A stretch of 64,000 nucleotides of DNA from Parvularcula mediterranea (lineage in GTDB: Bacteria > Pseudomonadota > Alphaproteobacteria > Caulobacterales > Parvularculaceae). The translations under genes and the position numbers were made by a program. Shown one piece after another: positions 45,410 to 54,931 of the stretch. The stretch lies in contig NZ_JABFCX010000002.1 of the NCBI RefSeq assembly GCF_013085255.1, forward strand, positions 124,001 through 188,000. The letters run 5' to 3'. The number at the start of each line of letters is the position of its first letter. The stretch's first letter is position 1. The notes below the pieces were generated by a model. The model was not told where the DNA came from. It made no database searches and worked only from the letters and a program-made list of their open reading frames with translations.

Positions 45410-46296
45410 GGGATCTGGCGGAGTGCTTCCTTGGCGGCATCACGCAGCGTGACCAGCCGCGGGTCCGTCTGCCCATCGATCAGCACCATGACGGTTTGCA
45501 GGAAGCTACGCGTGTTGTGCACCCTCGCGAGCCCTTCTTGAGAGGCGTAGGCGTCGGCCCAGAAGCTCTCGTTATCGACGAGAGGCGAAAACAGGCTTTC
45601 GAGATACCCCTCTTCCCATTCTTCCGCGAAGACTGAGTAGAGAAGCGCTCGCGCCAGTCTTCCCGGCTCGCCGTAGCGGTAGAAGACCTCGCCGCCCGGA
45701 TGCACCTGGCTGAGAAGTGCGGCCTGCAGGGCCACATGCTCCGCCCGCTGAAGGCCGGGGTTCAGAACCAGCTGCAGGGCAAGGTCAGAGGCATGGGCGA
45801 CATGGTGCCGCCAGCCTTCCTCTTCGTCGAAACCTCGAAAGTCGCGGACACCTTCGATTTCTTCTGCGGCAAGGCGTGCAGCTCGCGCCAGCTCCTCTTC
45901 GTTCAGGAAAGAACCGACCCTATCCCGGCGCAGAAACTCCGACGCGTAGAGCGGGAGGAAGGAGGCCCGGAAGCCGCCACGCTTCTTGCCGTAACGGGGA
46001 TCGACAGCTTCGTTCGGGAGCGCGATCAGGTCGAGGATGGCAAGGGTCTGCGTGCGAACAGCCTTCTCGCTGCCTCCTCCCCGTCTGAGGATCGCAGCGA
46101 TGCCTTCGTAGCCGATCTTGTCTCTGAAGAATGGGTCGCGATCGCCTGCGCATACAACCGCGTCCTCGAGGAAGCGGTCTTCCTCCGCCGCAGCGGGCAA
46201 GGCGAACTCCGCAGCACGCAACTCGTCTAGCTCACCCCGGTCCAAGCCGAGGGGCGAGCATGCTGCGGCCAGCGCCGCGACGATGGCTGGGGTCAT
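45406..46296 (-). CDS. DUF2785 family protein
   Basis: A 296-residue alpha-helical, HEAT-repeat-like protein of the DUF2785 family. The landmark is VRDFRGFDEEEGWRHHVAHASD (shown in parts here: DEEEGWRHH and VAHASDLAL), then QVHPGGEVFYRYGEPGRLAR. No catalytic role is known. The ATG overlaps the preceding membrane-protein stop (ATGA at 46296-46293), so the two are coupled. It is the last gene of this unit. Confidence 0.85.
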   Translation of the reverse strand: MTPAIVAALAAACSPLGLDRGELDELRAAEFALPAAAEEDRFLEDAVVCAGDRDPFFRDKIGYEGIAAILRRGGGSEKAVRTQTLAILDLIALPNEAVDPRYGKKRGGFRASFLPLYASEFLRRDRVGSFLNEEELARAARLAAEEIEGVRDFRGFDEEEGWRHHVAHASDLALQLVLNPGLQRAEHVALQAALLSQVHPGGEVFYRYGEPGRLARALLYSVFAEEWEEGYLESLFSPLVDNESFWADAYASQEGLARVHNTRSFLQTVMVLIDGQTDPRLVTLRDAAKEALRQIP

Positions 46297-47237
46297 TCTC
46301 TCTCCGTCTGCAGGATCAGCGCACCCGCAAACCCTGAGAGGAGGCCCATGGAGAACGACTGAAGCACCACGACGAAGACACCGCCCAGCGTCATGGCCGC
46401 AAACCTCGGCAGGGCGTTGGCCCAGGCAGGCGTCGCGAAGTCGACGCCCCACGTGTAGAAGACGTTCAGCATCATCTGGAACAGCATGATCGAATCGAAG
46501 GCTCGGTCGGCGATCAGCCCCGCTGCAAAATTCGTCAGCACCTGGAGCAGGAAGATGATGACTGCGATGACCAGCATCCGGAATATGTTGAGCCCGCTGG
46601 AAATCCTCAGAGCGCGAGCAATCGGTCGGTCCGCACCGCCAGCGATCGCGAACGGCAACAGCAAGATGCGTAGACCAACATAGACCGCGAGCAGCTGTCC
46701 GCCCCAGTAGATGTAGGGCTGGGCCTGCCTGATCGGGTGCGGCCCATCGAAAAGATAGTTCTTTGACCCCTCGTGCAGACTGCCTTCCGTGAAGAAAAAG
46801 GCCTGCTCAGCCTCGCGTTCGAGAGCGAATGCTTCCGAGAACTGGAGCGCAAACTGAGCCGGCGCGAGCGTTGTCGCGATAAGGAAGACGACGCTCGCTA
46901 CCGCTGCGAGAACGAACAGCACTTCGCGCACGCCAAAAGCGAAATGGAGACTGCGGTTGTGCGGCGGCGCTCCCCTCACGACCGTCCCAACCAGCGCCAC
47001 AAAGATCGACGCCTGCATCAGCAGCGTCAGACCGTTGGTCATCAGGAGCCAGATCATGTTCGACCGACCCTGATCGCCTCCCTCATACGCCTCTCCGAGG
47101 GGCCCGATCATGAGCGTCAGCACGACAAATACGAACGTCAGCGGGAACCAGCTCAACCGCAGCACGGTGCCGAAATGGCCAGCAGTGAAGCCTAGCGCGT
47201 CGTGGACCGCGCGCGGGATATTGATCTTGGCGGACAT
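46293..47237 (-). CDS. Multi-spanning membrane protein
   Basis: A 314-residue protein with about six helices (e.g. WFPLTFVFVVLTLMIGP, LLMQASIFVALVGTVV, VLFVLAAVASVVFLIATTL, MLVIAVIIFLLQVL) and a soluble segment at residues about 145-190. I see no transporter signature. It is followed with overlap by the DUF2785 gene and preceded 49 bases away by the oxidoreductase-like gene. Family unknown to me. Confidence 0.75.
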   Translation of the reverse strand: MSAKINIPRAVHDALGFTAGHFGTVLRLSWFPLTFVFVVLTLMIGPLGEAYEGGDQGRSNMIWLLMTNGLTLLMQASIFVALVGTVVRGAPPHNRSLHFAFGVREVLFVLAAVASVVFLIATTLAPAQFALQFSEAFALEREAEQAFFFTEGSLHEGSKNYLFDGPHPIRQAQPYIYWGGQLLAVYVGLRILLLPFAIAGGADRPIARALRISSGLNIFRMLVIAVIIFLLQVLTNFAAGLIADRAFDSIMLFQMMLNVFYTWGVDFATPAWANALPRFAAMTLGGVFVVVLQSFSMGLLSGFAGALILQTERE

Positions 47238-47286
47238 CTTAACAGTTTGGTCAGACTTCCCGCGCCGTAGCAAGGAGAAAGTCGGC

Positions 47287-47904
47287 CTATCTGCGAAGGA
47301 GCGCGAAGGCGAAATCAGGCCCGTGGCCCTGCTTCATCGCGAGGGAGATCCAGAGCCACGCCATCTCCTCAAGCTCCCGCGCGTGCTCGAGACCGCGCAC
47401 CACGATCGTATCGAAGCCGAGATCTTCTGACAGCTGACGAACAACGCTCGACGCCGCCTCGTCATTGGACGCCACGAAGCTGACGGGCCTTCCGGCCTCG
47501 TAATAGGCATCCGCCATGTTGCCGGCGCCGGTCTGGTTGAAGGCTTTCACGACCCTCGCTCGGGGCAGCAGCGTCTTGATGTAGTGGGCCCCAGAATGGG
47601 CGCCCTTCGTGTCGAGCCCGGTGAACTCGGCATTGATGGGGTTGGTGCAGTCGACCAGCACGCCGCCAAAGTCTTCGCCGACCTCGCGGCAAGCATCCTC
47701 GACCGCCTCCCAAGGGACCGCCAGCACGGTGAGATCGCTTTTGGTCAGCCCGCGACCGACCGTCTTCAGCTTCTCGCCGGGCAAATCCTGATGCTTCGGA
47801 TCGTCCGGGTCCCGAAGGTTCCAGACGATCTCATGACCCGCCTTGTGCCACACATTGCCGAGCGCCCGGCCGACACGGCCCGCTCCAATGATCGCGATGC
47901 GCAA
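47287..47904 (-). CDS. NADP oxidoreductase, F420-dependent-like
   Basis: A 205-residue Rossmann-fold protein (MRIAIIGAGRVGRALG) of the coenzyme F420-dependent NADP reductase / ketopantoate-reductase-like group. VDCTNPINAEF and KAFNQTGAGNM are the family landmarks of the NADPH-dependent reductase group. Bacteria without F420 use such proteins as NADP-dependent reductases of uncertain substrate. It begins the leftward unit with the membrane protein and DUF2785. Confidence 0.83.
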   Translation of the reverse strand: MRIAIIGAGRVGRALGNVWHKAGHEIVWNLRDPDDPKHQDLPGEKLKTVGRGLTKSDLTVLAVPWEAVEDACREVGEDFGGVLVDCTNPINAEFTGLDTKGAHSGAHYIKTLLPRARVVKAFNQTGAGNMADAYYEAGRPVSFVASNDEAASSVVRQLSEDLGFDTIVVRGLEHARELEEMAWLWISLAMKQGHGPDFAFALLRR

Positions 47905-48028
47905 GAGCTGCTCTCCCTTTCAGGAGAGCGACTTAGCCTGTTCGCAAGGTGCGGCAAACTGTCATGCGCTGTCGGGGGAGAGTGGAGCAAGGCCGGGGTG
48001 ACGGATTGAGAGACCACCTCTCAACGAT

Positions 48029-48175
48029 CGTCTTCCCGGACTTGATCCGGGACCCATGGACTGGCCGTTCCGGCAATCGAGACGCATGGTCCATGGGTCC
48101 CGGACAAGCCTGAGGCTTTCCGGGAAGACGGATAGTCTCCACCCGTCCTTCTGGACCTGATCCGGAACCCATCGA
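48029..48175. repeat. Inverted/direct dispersed repeat cluster
   Basis: Unit CGTCTTCCCGGACTTG... ending GGGACCCATGG at 48029-48060, an inverted and slightly expanded copy at about 48088-48130 (CCATGGGTCCCGGACA ... CCGGGAAGACG), and a degraded direct copy at 48144-48172 (CTTCTGGACCTGATCCGG). The pair can form a long hairpin. This consensus occurs as a REP-like repeat in many alphaproteobacteria. It lies between two leftward genes and may mark a 3' end. Confidence 0.8.
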
Positions 48176-48199
48176 GAAAAAGTGCGCGCGAGGCGCTCC

Positions 48200-49411
48200 T
48201 TACTCCTCGCGCTGGTGCACCACTTCGCCGCCGAGCATGACGGCTTCGACGTGAGAGACGTACTCGAAAGGATCGCCATCAAACAGCACGAGGTCCGCAG
48301 ACTTGCCCTCCGCGATGCTGCCCGTCTCATCGGAGATACCGAGCATCTCCGCCGGGGCGGTCGTCATCGCAGAGATCGCCGCCTCATCGGGCAAGCCGTT
48401 CGCCACGGCGATGGCAGCCTCCCAAAGGAGCACCCGAGTCTTTGGCACGTAACCTTCCTGGTGCGTCGCAAAGACGATATTGACGCCTGCGTCATGGAGG
48501 ATTGCCGCGTTCTCGAGACTCGCATTCAGGGTCTCGTTCCGGCCTGCAGCCCTGCCAAGAACTGGCGTGACCAATACCGTCACATCCTGCTCTGCCAGCG
48601 TGTCGGCAATGAGGTAGGCCTCGGTGCCATAGGCGATCACCGGGGTGAAGCCGAACTCCGCACCGATCCTGAGCGCCGTCATGATGTCGTCGGAGCGGTG
48701 CGCGGCGAAGATCGCCTTCTTGTCGCCTGACAGCACATCGGCCAGCGCCTGCTTTTCGAGGTCGACGCCAGCGTCTTCCTTGTCCGCCCAGGCCTTCGCA
48801 CCATGAAGCTGCGCACGGATCATCGAAGCCGTCGCCATACGGGTCGAAGGGCCGCCCTTTCCTCCGTAGACAGCCTTGGGCGTCTCACCGAGGTTGAACA
48901 GCACGCCAACGGATGGCGAAATCAGCGCGTCATCAAGAATGTCCCCGCCTGTCTTCACGACAGCCGACTGCCCCGCGATGGGGTTCACATCGCCAGGGGT
49001 GACATGCATCGTCGTCACTCCGTGGCGGCGGACGTAAGGGATCAGCTCCTCATACGGATTGTAGGCGTCGATGACACGAAGCTCGGCCCCGTTGGGGTCC
49101 GTGTCTTCGTCAGCGTCCTGATCGGCGTCGATATTGTACTGGCCGTTGATGCCGACCACTGTGCGGCCGTCGATGAAGCCAGGCGTCGCCACTGCGACCT
49201 CCATGACTTCTGCATCATCGTCCCACTCCATGTCATCAGCCATGCCGACGCCGGAGATACGGCCATCTTCGATGAGCACCGCAGCATCGTCGATCACGGC
49301 ATCACCGGTGAAGAGCTTGTCCGCGAGCACGACCATGTCCTGCGCCGAAGCGGCCCCTGCGAGCGCGAGGGCGGAAGCGGCAAGTGTCAGAAAACTTCTC
49401 ATGGCGCTCAC
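48200..49411 (-). CDS. Amidohydrolase-family protein lacking metal ligands
   Basis: A 403-residue exported protein (signal ending GAASA) with the amidohydrolase fold: opening VVLADKLFTGD, GFTPVIAYGTEA, and a C-terminal EGKSADLVLFDGDPF. The metal H-x-H after the first strand is missing: the place reads PGFIDGRTV (D81-G-R83). The later His and Asp ligands of its neighbour are also changed (Q-H-G to A-Y-G; L-H-T-D-D to A-T-H-Q-E). It overlaps the active paralogue by 4 bases (start GTG at 49411, or ATG at 49402), so both are made together. Probably catalytically silent. Confidence 0.88.
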   Translation of the reverse strand: MSAMRSFLTLAASALALAGAASAQDMVVLADKLFTGDAVIDDAAVLIEDGRISGVGMADDMEWDDDAEVMEVAVATPGFIDGRTVVGINGQYNIDADQDADEDTDPNGAELRVIDAYNPYEELIPYVRRHGVTTMHVTPGDVNPIAGQSAVVKTGGDILDDALISPSVGVLFNLGETPKAVYGGKGGPSTRMATASMIRAQLHGAKAWADKEDAGVDLEKQALADVLSGDKKAIFAAHRSDDIMTALRIGAEFGFTPVIAYGTEAYLIADTLAEQDVTVLVTPVLGRAAGRNETLNASLENAAILHDAGVNIVFATHQEGYVPKTRVLLWEAAIAVANGLPDEAAISAMTTAPAEMLGISDETGSIAEGKSADLVLFDGDPFEYVSHVEAVMLGGEVVHQREE

Positions 49412-50760
49412 TCCCCGTCACGCATCGGATAGCGGCCCTGGGCGAAGAAACCGCCCGTTGCATAGAGCCGTTGGTCAGGGTCCTGACGGTCATAGACCTT
49501 CTCGCCCTCGATATAGGTTTCGAGCACCTTGGTCCTGAGCGCGAAGGGCTCGCCGGACAGCACGACAAAGTCCGCGTCCTTGCCCGATTCGAGGCTGCCG
49601 ACCCGGCCATCAAGGCGCAGCATCTCCGCACCGTTGATGGTCAGCGCGCGCAAGGCCCCCTCCTCCGTCATACCCTCGCGGATGGCTAGGCCACCGGTCC
49701 TCAGGAAGAAACGCGAGCCGATGATCGGGTCATCCGTGTGAAGAGCGACCTTGACGCCCGCCTTCTCCATGATGCCCGCGCCCTTGATGGCGAGCTCGGT
49801 CGCCTCATGCTTGCCGCCGGGGGCATCGATGATGATGAAGCTCACTGGGATATCCTTTTCGGCGAGGACATCCGCGACTTTCCAGGCCTCAGAGCCGTGC
49901 TGGATCACCACCGGAAAGCCGAACTCCTCGGACAGCCTCACCACCGTCAGGACATCATCCGCGCGGTGCGTGTGGTGGTGGACGACCCGGTCGCCAGCCA
50001 TCGCCTCAAGAAGGGCTTCGTGGCCGAGATTGACGGGAGGAGCCTTCGCTTCCTTCTTGTCGTCATCGCCGCCGAAGACGCGCTCGATGAAGCTTGGATC
50101 CTTCTCCTCTTCACCGCCGCCTTTCTTCTCGCCATAGGCTTGCGCCTCGAGATAAGCCTTCCGCGCAAGCGCCGCGACGGCCATGCGCGTCGTGGGTGCC
50201 GAGCCCCTGCGGCCATAGCCCTTGGGGTTCTCGCCATTGGCCATCTTCAGCCCACCTATCGTATCCTCGATCAGCATCTCCTCGACCGTATCGCCGCGCA
50301 GCTTCACGTAAGCCGTCTGTCCACCGATCACATTGCCAGAACCTGGCATGATGTTCGCCGTGGTCACGCCGCCGGTCAGCGCCATGCGGATGCCAGGATC
50401 GCCAGGGTTGATGGCGTCGATCGCGCGCAAGGCAGGCTGGACAGGGCCAGAGCGCTCATTGCCGTCCGCATCACCGCCACGGGTCATGATCCCAATATGG
50501 CTGTGCGTATCGACGAGGCCGGGGATCACCACCTTACCGGAGAGGTCGACCTCCTCGGCGCCCTCGGGCACCTCGGTCTCCGAAGCCGTGCCGACGGCGA
50601 TGATCTTGTCATCCTCGATGACGAGGACGCCGTTCTCGATGGGATCACCCTCCACCGGGTAGATCTTGGCGCCGGTATAGACCGTCACCTCCTGCGCCTG
50701 GGCGATAGCCAGCAACGATGCCGCCCCCGCCAAACCTGCTGCAAAACCTCTCAAGCCCAT
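49408..50760 (-). CDS. Exported metal-dependent amidohydrolase
   Basis: A 450-residue exported amidohydrolase (signal peptide to about residue 22). Metal motif VDTHSHIG (H86, H88), further ligand H in VVIQHGSEA and Asp in VALHTDDPI are present. A charged loop (KKGGGEEEKD) sits near residue 220. The C-terminal beta sandwich ends in GKDADFVVLSGEPF. It belongs to the imidazolonepropionase-like periplasmic group of peptidase/amidohydrolases. Upstream partner of the silent paralogue. Substrate unknown. Confidence 0.9.
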   Translation of the reverse strand: MGLRGFAAGLAGAASLLAIAQAQEVTVYTGAKIYPVEGDPIENGVLVIEDDKIIAVGTASETEVPEGAEEVDLSGKVVIPGLVDTHSHIGIMTRGGDADGNERSGPVQPALRAIDAINPGDPGIRMALTGGVTTANIMPGSGNVIGGQTAYVKLRGDTVEEMLIEDTIGGLKMANGENPKGYGRRGSAPTTRMAVAALARKAYLEAQAYGEKKGGGEEEKDPSFIERVFGGDDDKKEAKAPPVNLGHEALLEAMAGDRVVHHHTHRADDVLTVVRLSEEFGFPVVIQHGSEAWKVADVLAEKDIPVSFIIIDAPGGKHEATELAIKGAGIMEKAGVKVALHTDDPIIGSRFFLRTGGLAIREGMTEEGALRALTINGAEMLRLDGRVGSLESGKDADFVVLSGEPFALRTKVLETYIEGEKVYDRQDPDQRLYATGGFFAQGRYPMRDGE

Positions 50761-50834
50761 CGGCGCACTCCCTACGTTATAACGCGAGATAACACTGGCA
50801 GAGAGGAAGGCGAAGCGCTGTCGGCAGCGAGCGG

Positions 50835-51953
50835 TTAAGCCCAGACGAGCCTGAAGTTTTCACGTCTGACCGGAGCTTCGACCAGCTCCGGCGTCACGAA
50901 GTCTCCGCCGATCTGCTTGAGAAAGACGTCAGCAGAGGCTCTCTCACTGCCGTCGAGGCTGCCCAGCCAGTCGGTTGCCCGCTGCAGCAGCCACTGGCCG
51001 TTCGGGAAGATTAGGCGCTTTCCGGTCGCCTCCTTCACACCGGGCGCGTCGAGGGTGAAGGGCTGCATTCCCAGAGCACGCGGGATATCGGCATCAGGGC
51101 TGCCGCCCTTGAACGCCGCCACCGCACCGCACAGCTCCCGCAGGCAAGGCCCCTGCTCCGTCATCATCCGCCTCAGCACCGGAAGAAGCGTCTCCGGCAC
51201 CTCGTCACCCGCGAGAAAGTCCCCGCTCTCAGGCTGAGGCGGTTCATGCATCCGCTCGACCCACGCAGCCACCGAGGGTGCCAGCCGCTTCATGATCTCA
51301 CCCGAAGCAGGGTCCCGATAAAGATGCGCATACAGAGGGCCGATCAGCCCGTAGTCGCCAACCGAAGGCCGCCCACCAAGGCAATAGTCGTTGACGGAGA
51401 AATGCGCTTCCAGCTCTCCTAGCAGCGCCTCATACGAAGCCTCGATCGCAGGCGCCATCTCAGGCGTCGCGCCCAGCATCGGCACCACGCCCTCGAACCG
51501 CGTCGCAGCCTTCTTCCCGATCTCCACCTGCTCCTCAGGCGAAGCATCAGGCGCCGCCGTGCTGCCGAACTCGCGATAGGCAAAGTCCCGATTGTGCCGC
51601 CAGCGATAGTGCATGGCAGGCAGCAGCAACCACTCATCCCCGTAGAGCTCCAGAAGATGCGCAGCCAAACGCTGCCTCGGCCCCTCCGGAAACACGGACG
51701 GCCCCGCCGCCAGCGCTTCGAAGTGGTCGATGATCTCCGTCGTGTCCTGAATCGTCTCACCCTCAGGCGTCTCGATCACCGGGATCATCGCATAGCCAAG
51801 CCGCGGAACGATGATCTCCTTGTAGACCTCCTTCGTCGCCAACCGCTCCTCAAAAGCCACCCCCCGCCAGCGCAGATAGGCACGGGCTTTCCCAGAGAAG
51901 AGCGACAGCGGAGCGGCGTAGAGGATGGTAGGGCGGTTAGGGTCAAAGCTCAT
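50835..51953 (-). CDS. Glutathione S-transferase family protein
   Basis: A 372-residue protein with a GST N-terminal thioredoxin domain (ILYAAPLSLFSGKARAYLRW; the site residue region S-G-K-A) and the E-T/S turn (GETIQDTTEI, residues about 64-73). The C-terminal helical part is longer than in usual GSTs, ending in a conserved-looking NFRLVWA. Substrate unknown. It is alone on its strand and diverges from trmFO (120 bases apart). Confidence 0.85.
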   Translation of the reverse strand: MSFDPNRPTILYAAPLSLFSGKARAYLRWRGVAFEERLATKEVYKEIIVPRLGYAMIPVIETPEGETIQDTTEIIDHFEALAAGPSVFPEGPRQRLAAHLLELYGDEWLLLPAMHYRWRHNRDFAYREFGSTAAPDASPEEQVEIGKKAATRFEGVVPMLGATPEMAPAIEASYEALLGELEAHFSVNDYCLGGRPSVGDYGLIGPLYAHLYRDPASGEIMKRLAPSVAAWVERMHEPPQPESGDFLAGDEVPETLLPVLRRMMTEQGPCLRELCGAVAAFKGGSPDADIPRALGMQPFTLDAPGVKEATGKRLIFPNGQWLLQRATDWLGSLDGSERASADVFLKQIGGDFVTPELVEAPVRRENFRLVWA

Positions 51954-52074
51954 AGTGGAAATTCACCACGCGCTGCCCCGCCGCGCCAGACGTGAAGATT
52001 TCTCGTAAGCAGGTGGCGATTTGCTCACCGCCTCTCCGCTTTCACCCTGACGGCCTTTCGGCTATCCCCCGGCC

Positions 52075-53466
52075 ATGACCAAGATCCATATCATTGGCGC
52101 CGGGCTTGCGGGCTCTGAGGCTGCCTGGCAGGCGGCTGAGGCTGGCTGCTCCGTGACGCTCCACGAGATGCGCGGTGTGCGCGAGACCGAGGCGCACAAG
52201 ACCGACCATTGCGCAGAGCTTGTCTGCTCCAACTCGTTCCGCTCCGACGACCATGAGCATAACGCCGTGGGCCTCCTCCACGAGGAGATGCGCCGCTGCG
52301 GCTCGCTGATCCTGCGCGAGGCGGATACGCACAAGCTGCCCGCCGGCGGTGCGCTGGCCGTGGACCGGGACGGCTTCTCTGCCGCCGTGACCCAGGCGCT
52401 CGAGAGCCACCCCAACATCACAATCGTCCGTGAGGAGATCGACGGCCTGCCGCCAGAAGACTGGGGCCCGACGATCATCGCCACCGGCCCCCTCACCTCC
52501 GAAAGCCTCGCGGCGGAGATCCTGAAGCTGACAGGCGAAGACGAGCTCGCGTTTTTCGATGCCATCGCGCCGATCGTCTACAAGGACTCGATCGACTTCT
52601 CGAAGGCGTGGTTCCAGTCCCGCTACGACAAGGTCGGGCCCGGCGGTGACGGCAAGGACTACATCAACCTTCCGCTTGATGAAGATCAGTACAACGCCCT
52701 TCTCGATGCGATCATCGAAGGCGAGAAGACCGACTTCAAGGAGTGGGAGCAAAACACCCAGTACTTCGACGGCTGCCTCCCCATCGAGGAAATGGCCCGC
52801 CGTGGTCGCCAGACCCTGCGCTTCGGCCCGATGAAGCCAGTGGGCCTCACCAACCCGCATAATCCGACGGTGAAGCCCCACGCCATCGTCCAGCTTAGGC
52901 AGGATAATGCTCTGGGTACGCTTTATAATATGGTCGGCTTCCAAACGAAGCTGAAGTACGGCGCGCAAGGCGACGTCCTCCGCATGATCCCGGGGCTGGA
53001 GAAGGCGAAATTCGCAAGGCTAGGCGGCATCCACCGCAACACCTTCATCAACTCGCCAAAGCTCCTCGATGCCGAGATGCGTTTGAAGGCACGCCCGCAA
53101 TTCCGCTTCGCAGGCCAGATCACCGGCGTCGAAGGCTATCTCGAGTCAGCAGCCATCGGAATGCTGACAGGCCGCCTCGCCGCCGCCGAAGCTCTGGGCA
53201 CGGAAGGCAAGCTTCCCCCGCGCACCACGGCGCTCGGGGCCCTCCACCACCACATCACCGAAGGCCATGTGGACGGTGGCAAGGGCAGCTTCCAGCCGAT
53301 GAACGTCAATTTCGGCCTCTTCCCGGCAATCGAACAGCCCACGAAGGACGCCGAAGGCAACCGCATCAAGGGCAAGGAAAAGGGCCGTGCAAGGAAGAAA
53401 GCCATGACAACCCGCGCCCTCGCGGACCTCGGCCAATGGCTTAGCAGCGAACGGGAAGCGGCCTAG
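52075..53466 (+). CDS. trmFO: TrmFO, folate-dependent tRNA m5U54 methyltransferase
   Basis: A 463-residue FAD protein that makes 5-methyluridine 54 in tRNA from methylenetetrahydrofolate. Landmarks: [20 protein letters not shown] (FAD loop), [19 protein letters not shown] with its Cys residues, and [17 protein letters not shown]. The C-terminal region ends [16 protein letters not shown]. The gene begins a rightward unit with the spermidine-synthase-like gene. Confidence 0.96.
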   Translation: MTKIHIIGAGLAGSEAAWQAAEAGCSVTLHEMRGVRETEAHKTDHCAELVCSNSFRSDDHEHNAVGLLHEEMRRCGSLILREADTHKLPAGGALAVDRDGFSAAVTQALESHPNITIVREEIDGLPPEDWGPTIIATGPLTSESLAAEILKLTGEDELAFFDAIAPIVYKDSIDFSKAWFQSRYDKVGPGGDGKDYINLPLDEDQYNALLDAIIEGEKTDFKEWEQNTQYFDGCLPIEEMARRGRQTLRFGPMKPVGLTNPHNPTVKPHAIVQLRQDNALGTLYNMVGFQTKLKYGAQGDVLRMIPGLEKAKFARLGGIHRNTFINSPKLLDAEMRLKARPQFRFAGQITGVEGYLESAAIGMLTGRLAAAEALGTEGKLPPRTTALGALHHHITEGHVDGGKGSFQPMNVNFGLFPAIEQPTKDAEGNRIKGKEKGRARKKAMTTRALADLGQWLSSEREAA

Positions 53467-53467
53467 C

Positions 53468-54187
53468 TTGGCCTCCTCCCTCTTCGAAGAGCTCGACTAT
53501 TCCGCCTCCCCGATAGGCCCCATCAGCCTGCGCAGGCGTTTCGACCCTGTACTCAAAAAGGACGTGTACGAAGTCAAGCTTGGCGAAGAGTTCCTGATGT
53601 CGAGCGCCTACACGGCGTCGGAGGTCGCGCTGGCGGAGCTCGGCATGGCGGCGGTGGAAGGCGAGAACCTGACGGTTTGCGTCGCTGGCCTCGGCCTCGG
53701 CTACACGGCGAAGGCCGTCCTCGATGACCCCAAGACCGGGCGGCTCCTGATGGCGGAGTATCTGGAGCCGGTGGTCGACTGGCACCGCCGTGGCCTCCTG
53801 CCGATGGGCAGCGCAATCCCTGATGATCCGAGGACGGAGTTCGTCATGGGCGACTTCTTCGCGCTGGCCGCAGCCCAGAGCCTCGGCTCGGCGCAGGGCG
53901 AGGCGAGCCTCGACGCCATGCTCGTCGACATCGACCACTCCCCCGAAGCGCTCCTTTCGGACCATAGTCGTCCCTTCTACAGCGAGGAGAGCCTTGCGCG
54001 GCTCGCCACCATGCTGAAGCCCGGAGGCATCTTCGGTCTGTGGTCAGACGATCCTCCGGATGAGGCTTTTACAACCCTCCTGAAAAGCGCCTTCGGAGAA
54101 GCGTGGGCGGAACCGGTCACCATCGAGCGCCCCCTAGCCGGAACGCCGATCATCCAGACCGTCTACCTCGCGCGGCGCGTCCGATAA
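53468..54187 (+). CDS. Spermidine synthase-like SAM-binding protein
   Basis: A 239-residue Rossmann-fold protein of the spermidine synthase superfamily without the N-terminal domain. VAGLGLGYTAKAVL is the SAM loop, LMAEYLEPVVDWH the acidic post-strand loop, and AMLVDIDHSPEALL the active-site strand. It starts at TTG 53468, 1 base after the trmFO stop. Whether it makes polyamines or is a methyltransferase is open. Confidence 0.8.
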   Translation: MASSLFEELDYSASPIGPISLRRRFDPVLKKDVYEVKLGEEFLMSSAYTASEVALAELGMAAVEGENLTVCVAGLGLGYTAKAVLDDPKTGRLLMAEYLEPVVDWHRRGLLPMGSAIPDDPRTEFVMGDFFALAAAQSLGSAQGEASLDAMLVDIDHSPEALLSDHSRPFYSEESLARLATMLKPGGIFGLWSDDPPDEAFTTLLKSAFGEAWAEPVTIERPLAGTPIIQTVYLARRVR

Positions 54188-54262
54188 GAAAGTTCCGCAT
54201 GTAACCTTGCGGTGACATGTCACCTATGCTACTCATTCCCTCGCGACAGCGGGAGAACGAGC

Positions 54263-54652
54263 ATGTCCAGCGCAAACGCCACCGGCACCTTACGGAAATT
54301 CGTCCTGATGATCGGCGCCAGCGCCTTTCTCACGGTCCAGTTCTGGCTCCAGGACACGGACTGGTCAGGGGGCGGAGAGATCACGACCCTCGCCGCGATC
54401 GGCATGGCGCTCTGGGCAGCGCTCCTTCTCTTCATGATGGGTCCCTGGCTTTGGAGCCGGGCGACAGAGGATGAGCGGACGGAGCTTACTCGTCACAGGG
54501 CCTTCTTCTTCGGCTACTTCGCAATGGTCCTCACAGGACTCGCCATGTTCGGCCTAGCCATTGCTGGCCGGGTGGAGGCAGCAGAGGCCATCCACCTGAC
54601 CCTCGCGCTCGGCATTGCCGTGCCAATCTACGGGTTCGCGTTCCTTGAATAA
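54263..54652 (+). CDS. Small four-helix membrane protein
   Basis: A 129-residue protein with four helices (VLMIGASAFLTVQFWL; TTLAAIGMALWAALLLFMMGP; FFFGYFAMVLTGLAMFGLAIAG; AIHLTLALGIAVPIYGFAFL). Its stop TAA overlaps the start of the XRE regulator. Such two-gene pairs of membrane protein plus Cro-like regulator are seen in many bacteria. GGGAGAA precedes the ATG. No named function. Confidence 0.78.
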   Translation: MSSANATGTLRKFVLMIGASAFLTVQFWLQDTDWSGGGEITTLAAIGMALWAALLLFMMGPWLWSRATEDERTELTRHRAFFFGYFAMVLTGLAMFGLAIAGRVEAAEAIHLTLALGIAVPIYGFAFLE

Positions 54653-54860
54653 GAAGCACAGCGAACTGATCGTCCGCCTACGGGATTACCGGACGGAGGC
54701 AGGCCTGACCCAGTCAGGCCTCGCCGAAGCTATCGGCGTCACCCGCAAGACGATCAACACCATCGAGAATGGCGTCTTCACCCCCTCGACCGCCCTGGCG
54801 CTCAAGCTGGCGAGGCATTTCGATTGCCGGGTGGAGGACCTCTTCGCCCTGACGGACTAG
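54645..54860 (+). CDS. XRE family small regulator
   Basis: A 71-residue HTH protein (Cro/CI type), mostly one helix-turn-helix: LTQSGLAEAIGVTRKTINTIENG, recognised in halves (AEAIGV, TRKTIN), and a C-terminal FDCRVEDLFAL. The probable start is TTG 54645, overlapping the stop of the membrane protein, so translation is likely coupled. It probably regulates its own operon. Confidence 0.88.
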   Translation: MNKKHSELIVRLRDYRTEAGLTQSGLAEAIGVTRKTINTIENGVFTPSTALALKLARHFDCRVEDLFALTD

Positions 54861-54931
54861 GCGTTGCCGCGGAACGCCTGCCACTCCCGGCTGTTCGTAC
54901 CACGGAACGCAGCAATCGAAGGCGCCCCCTT

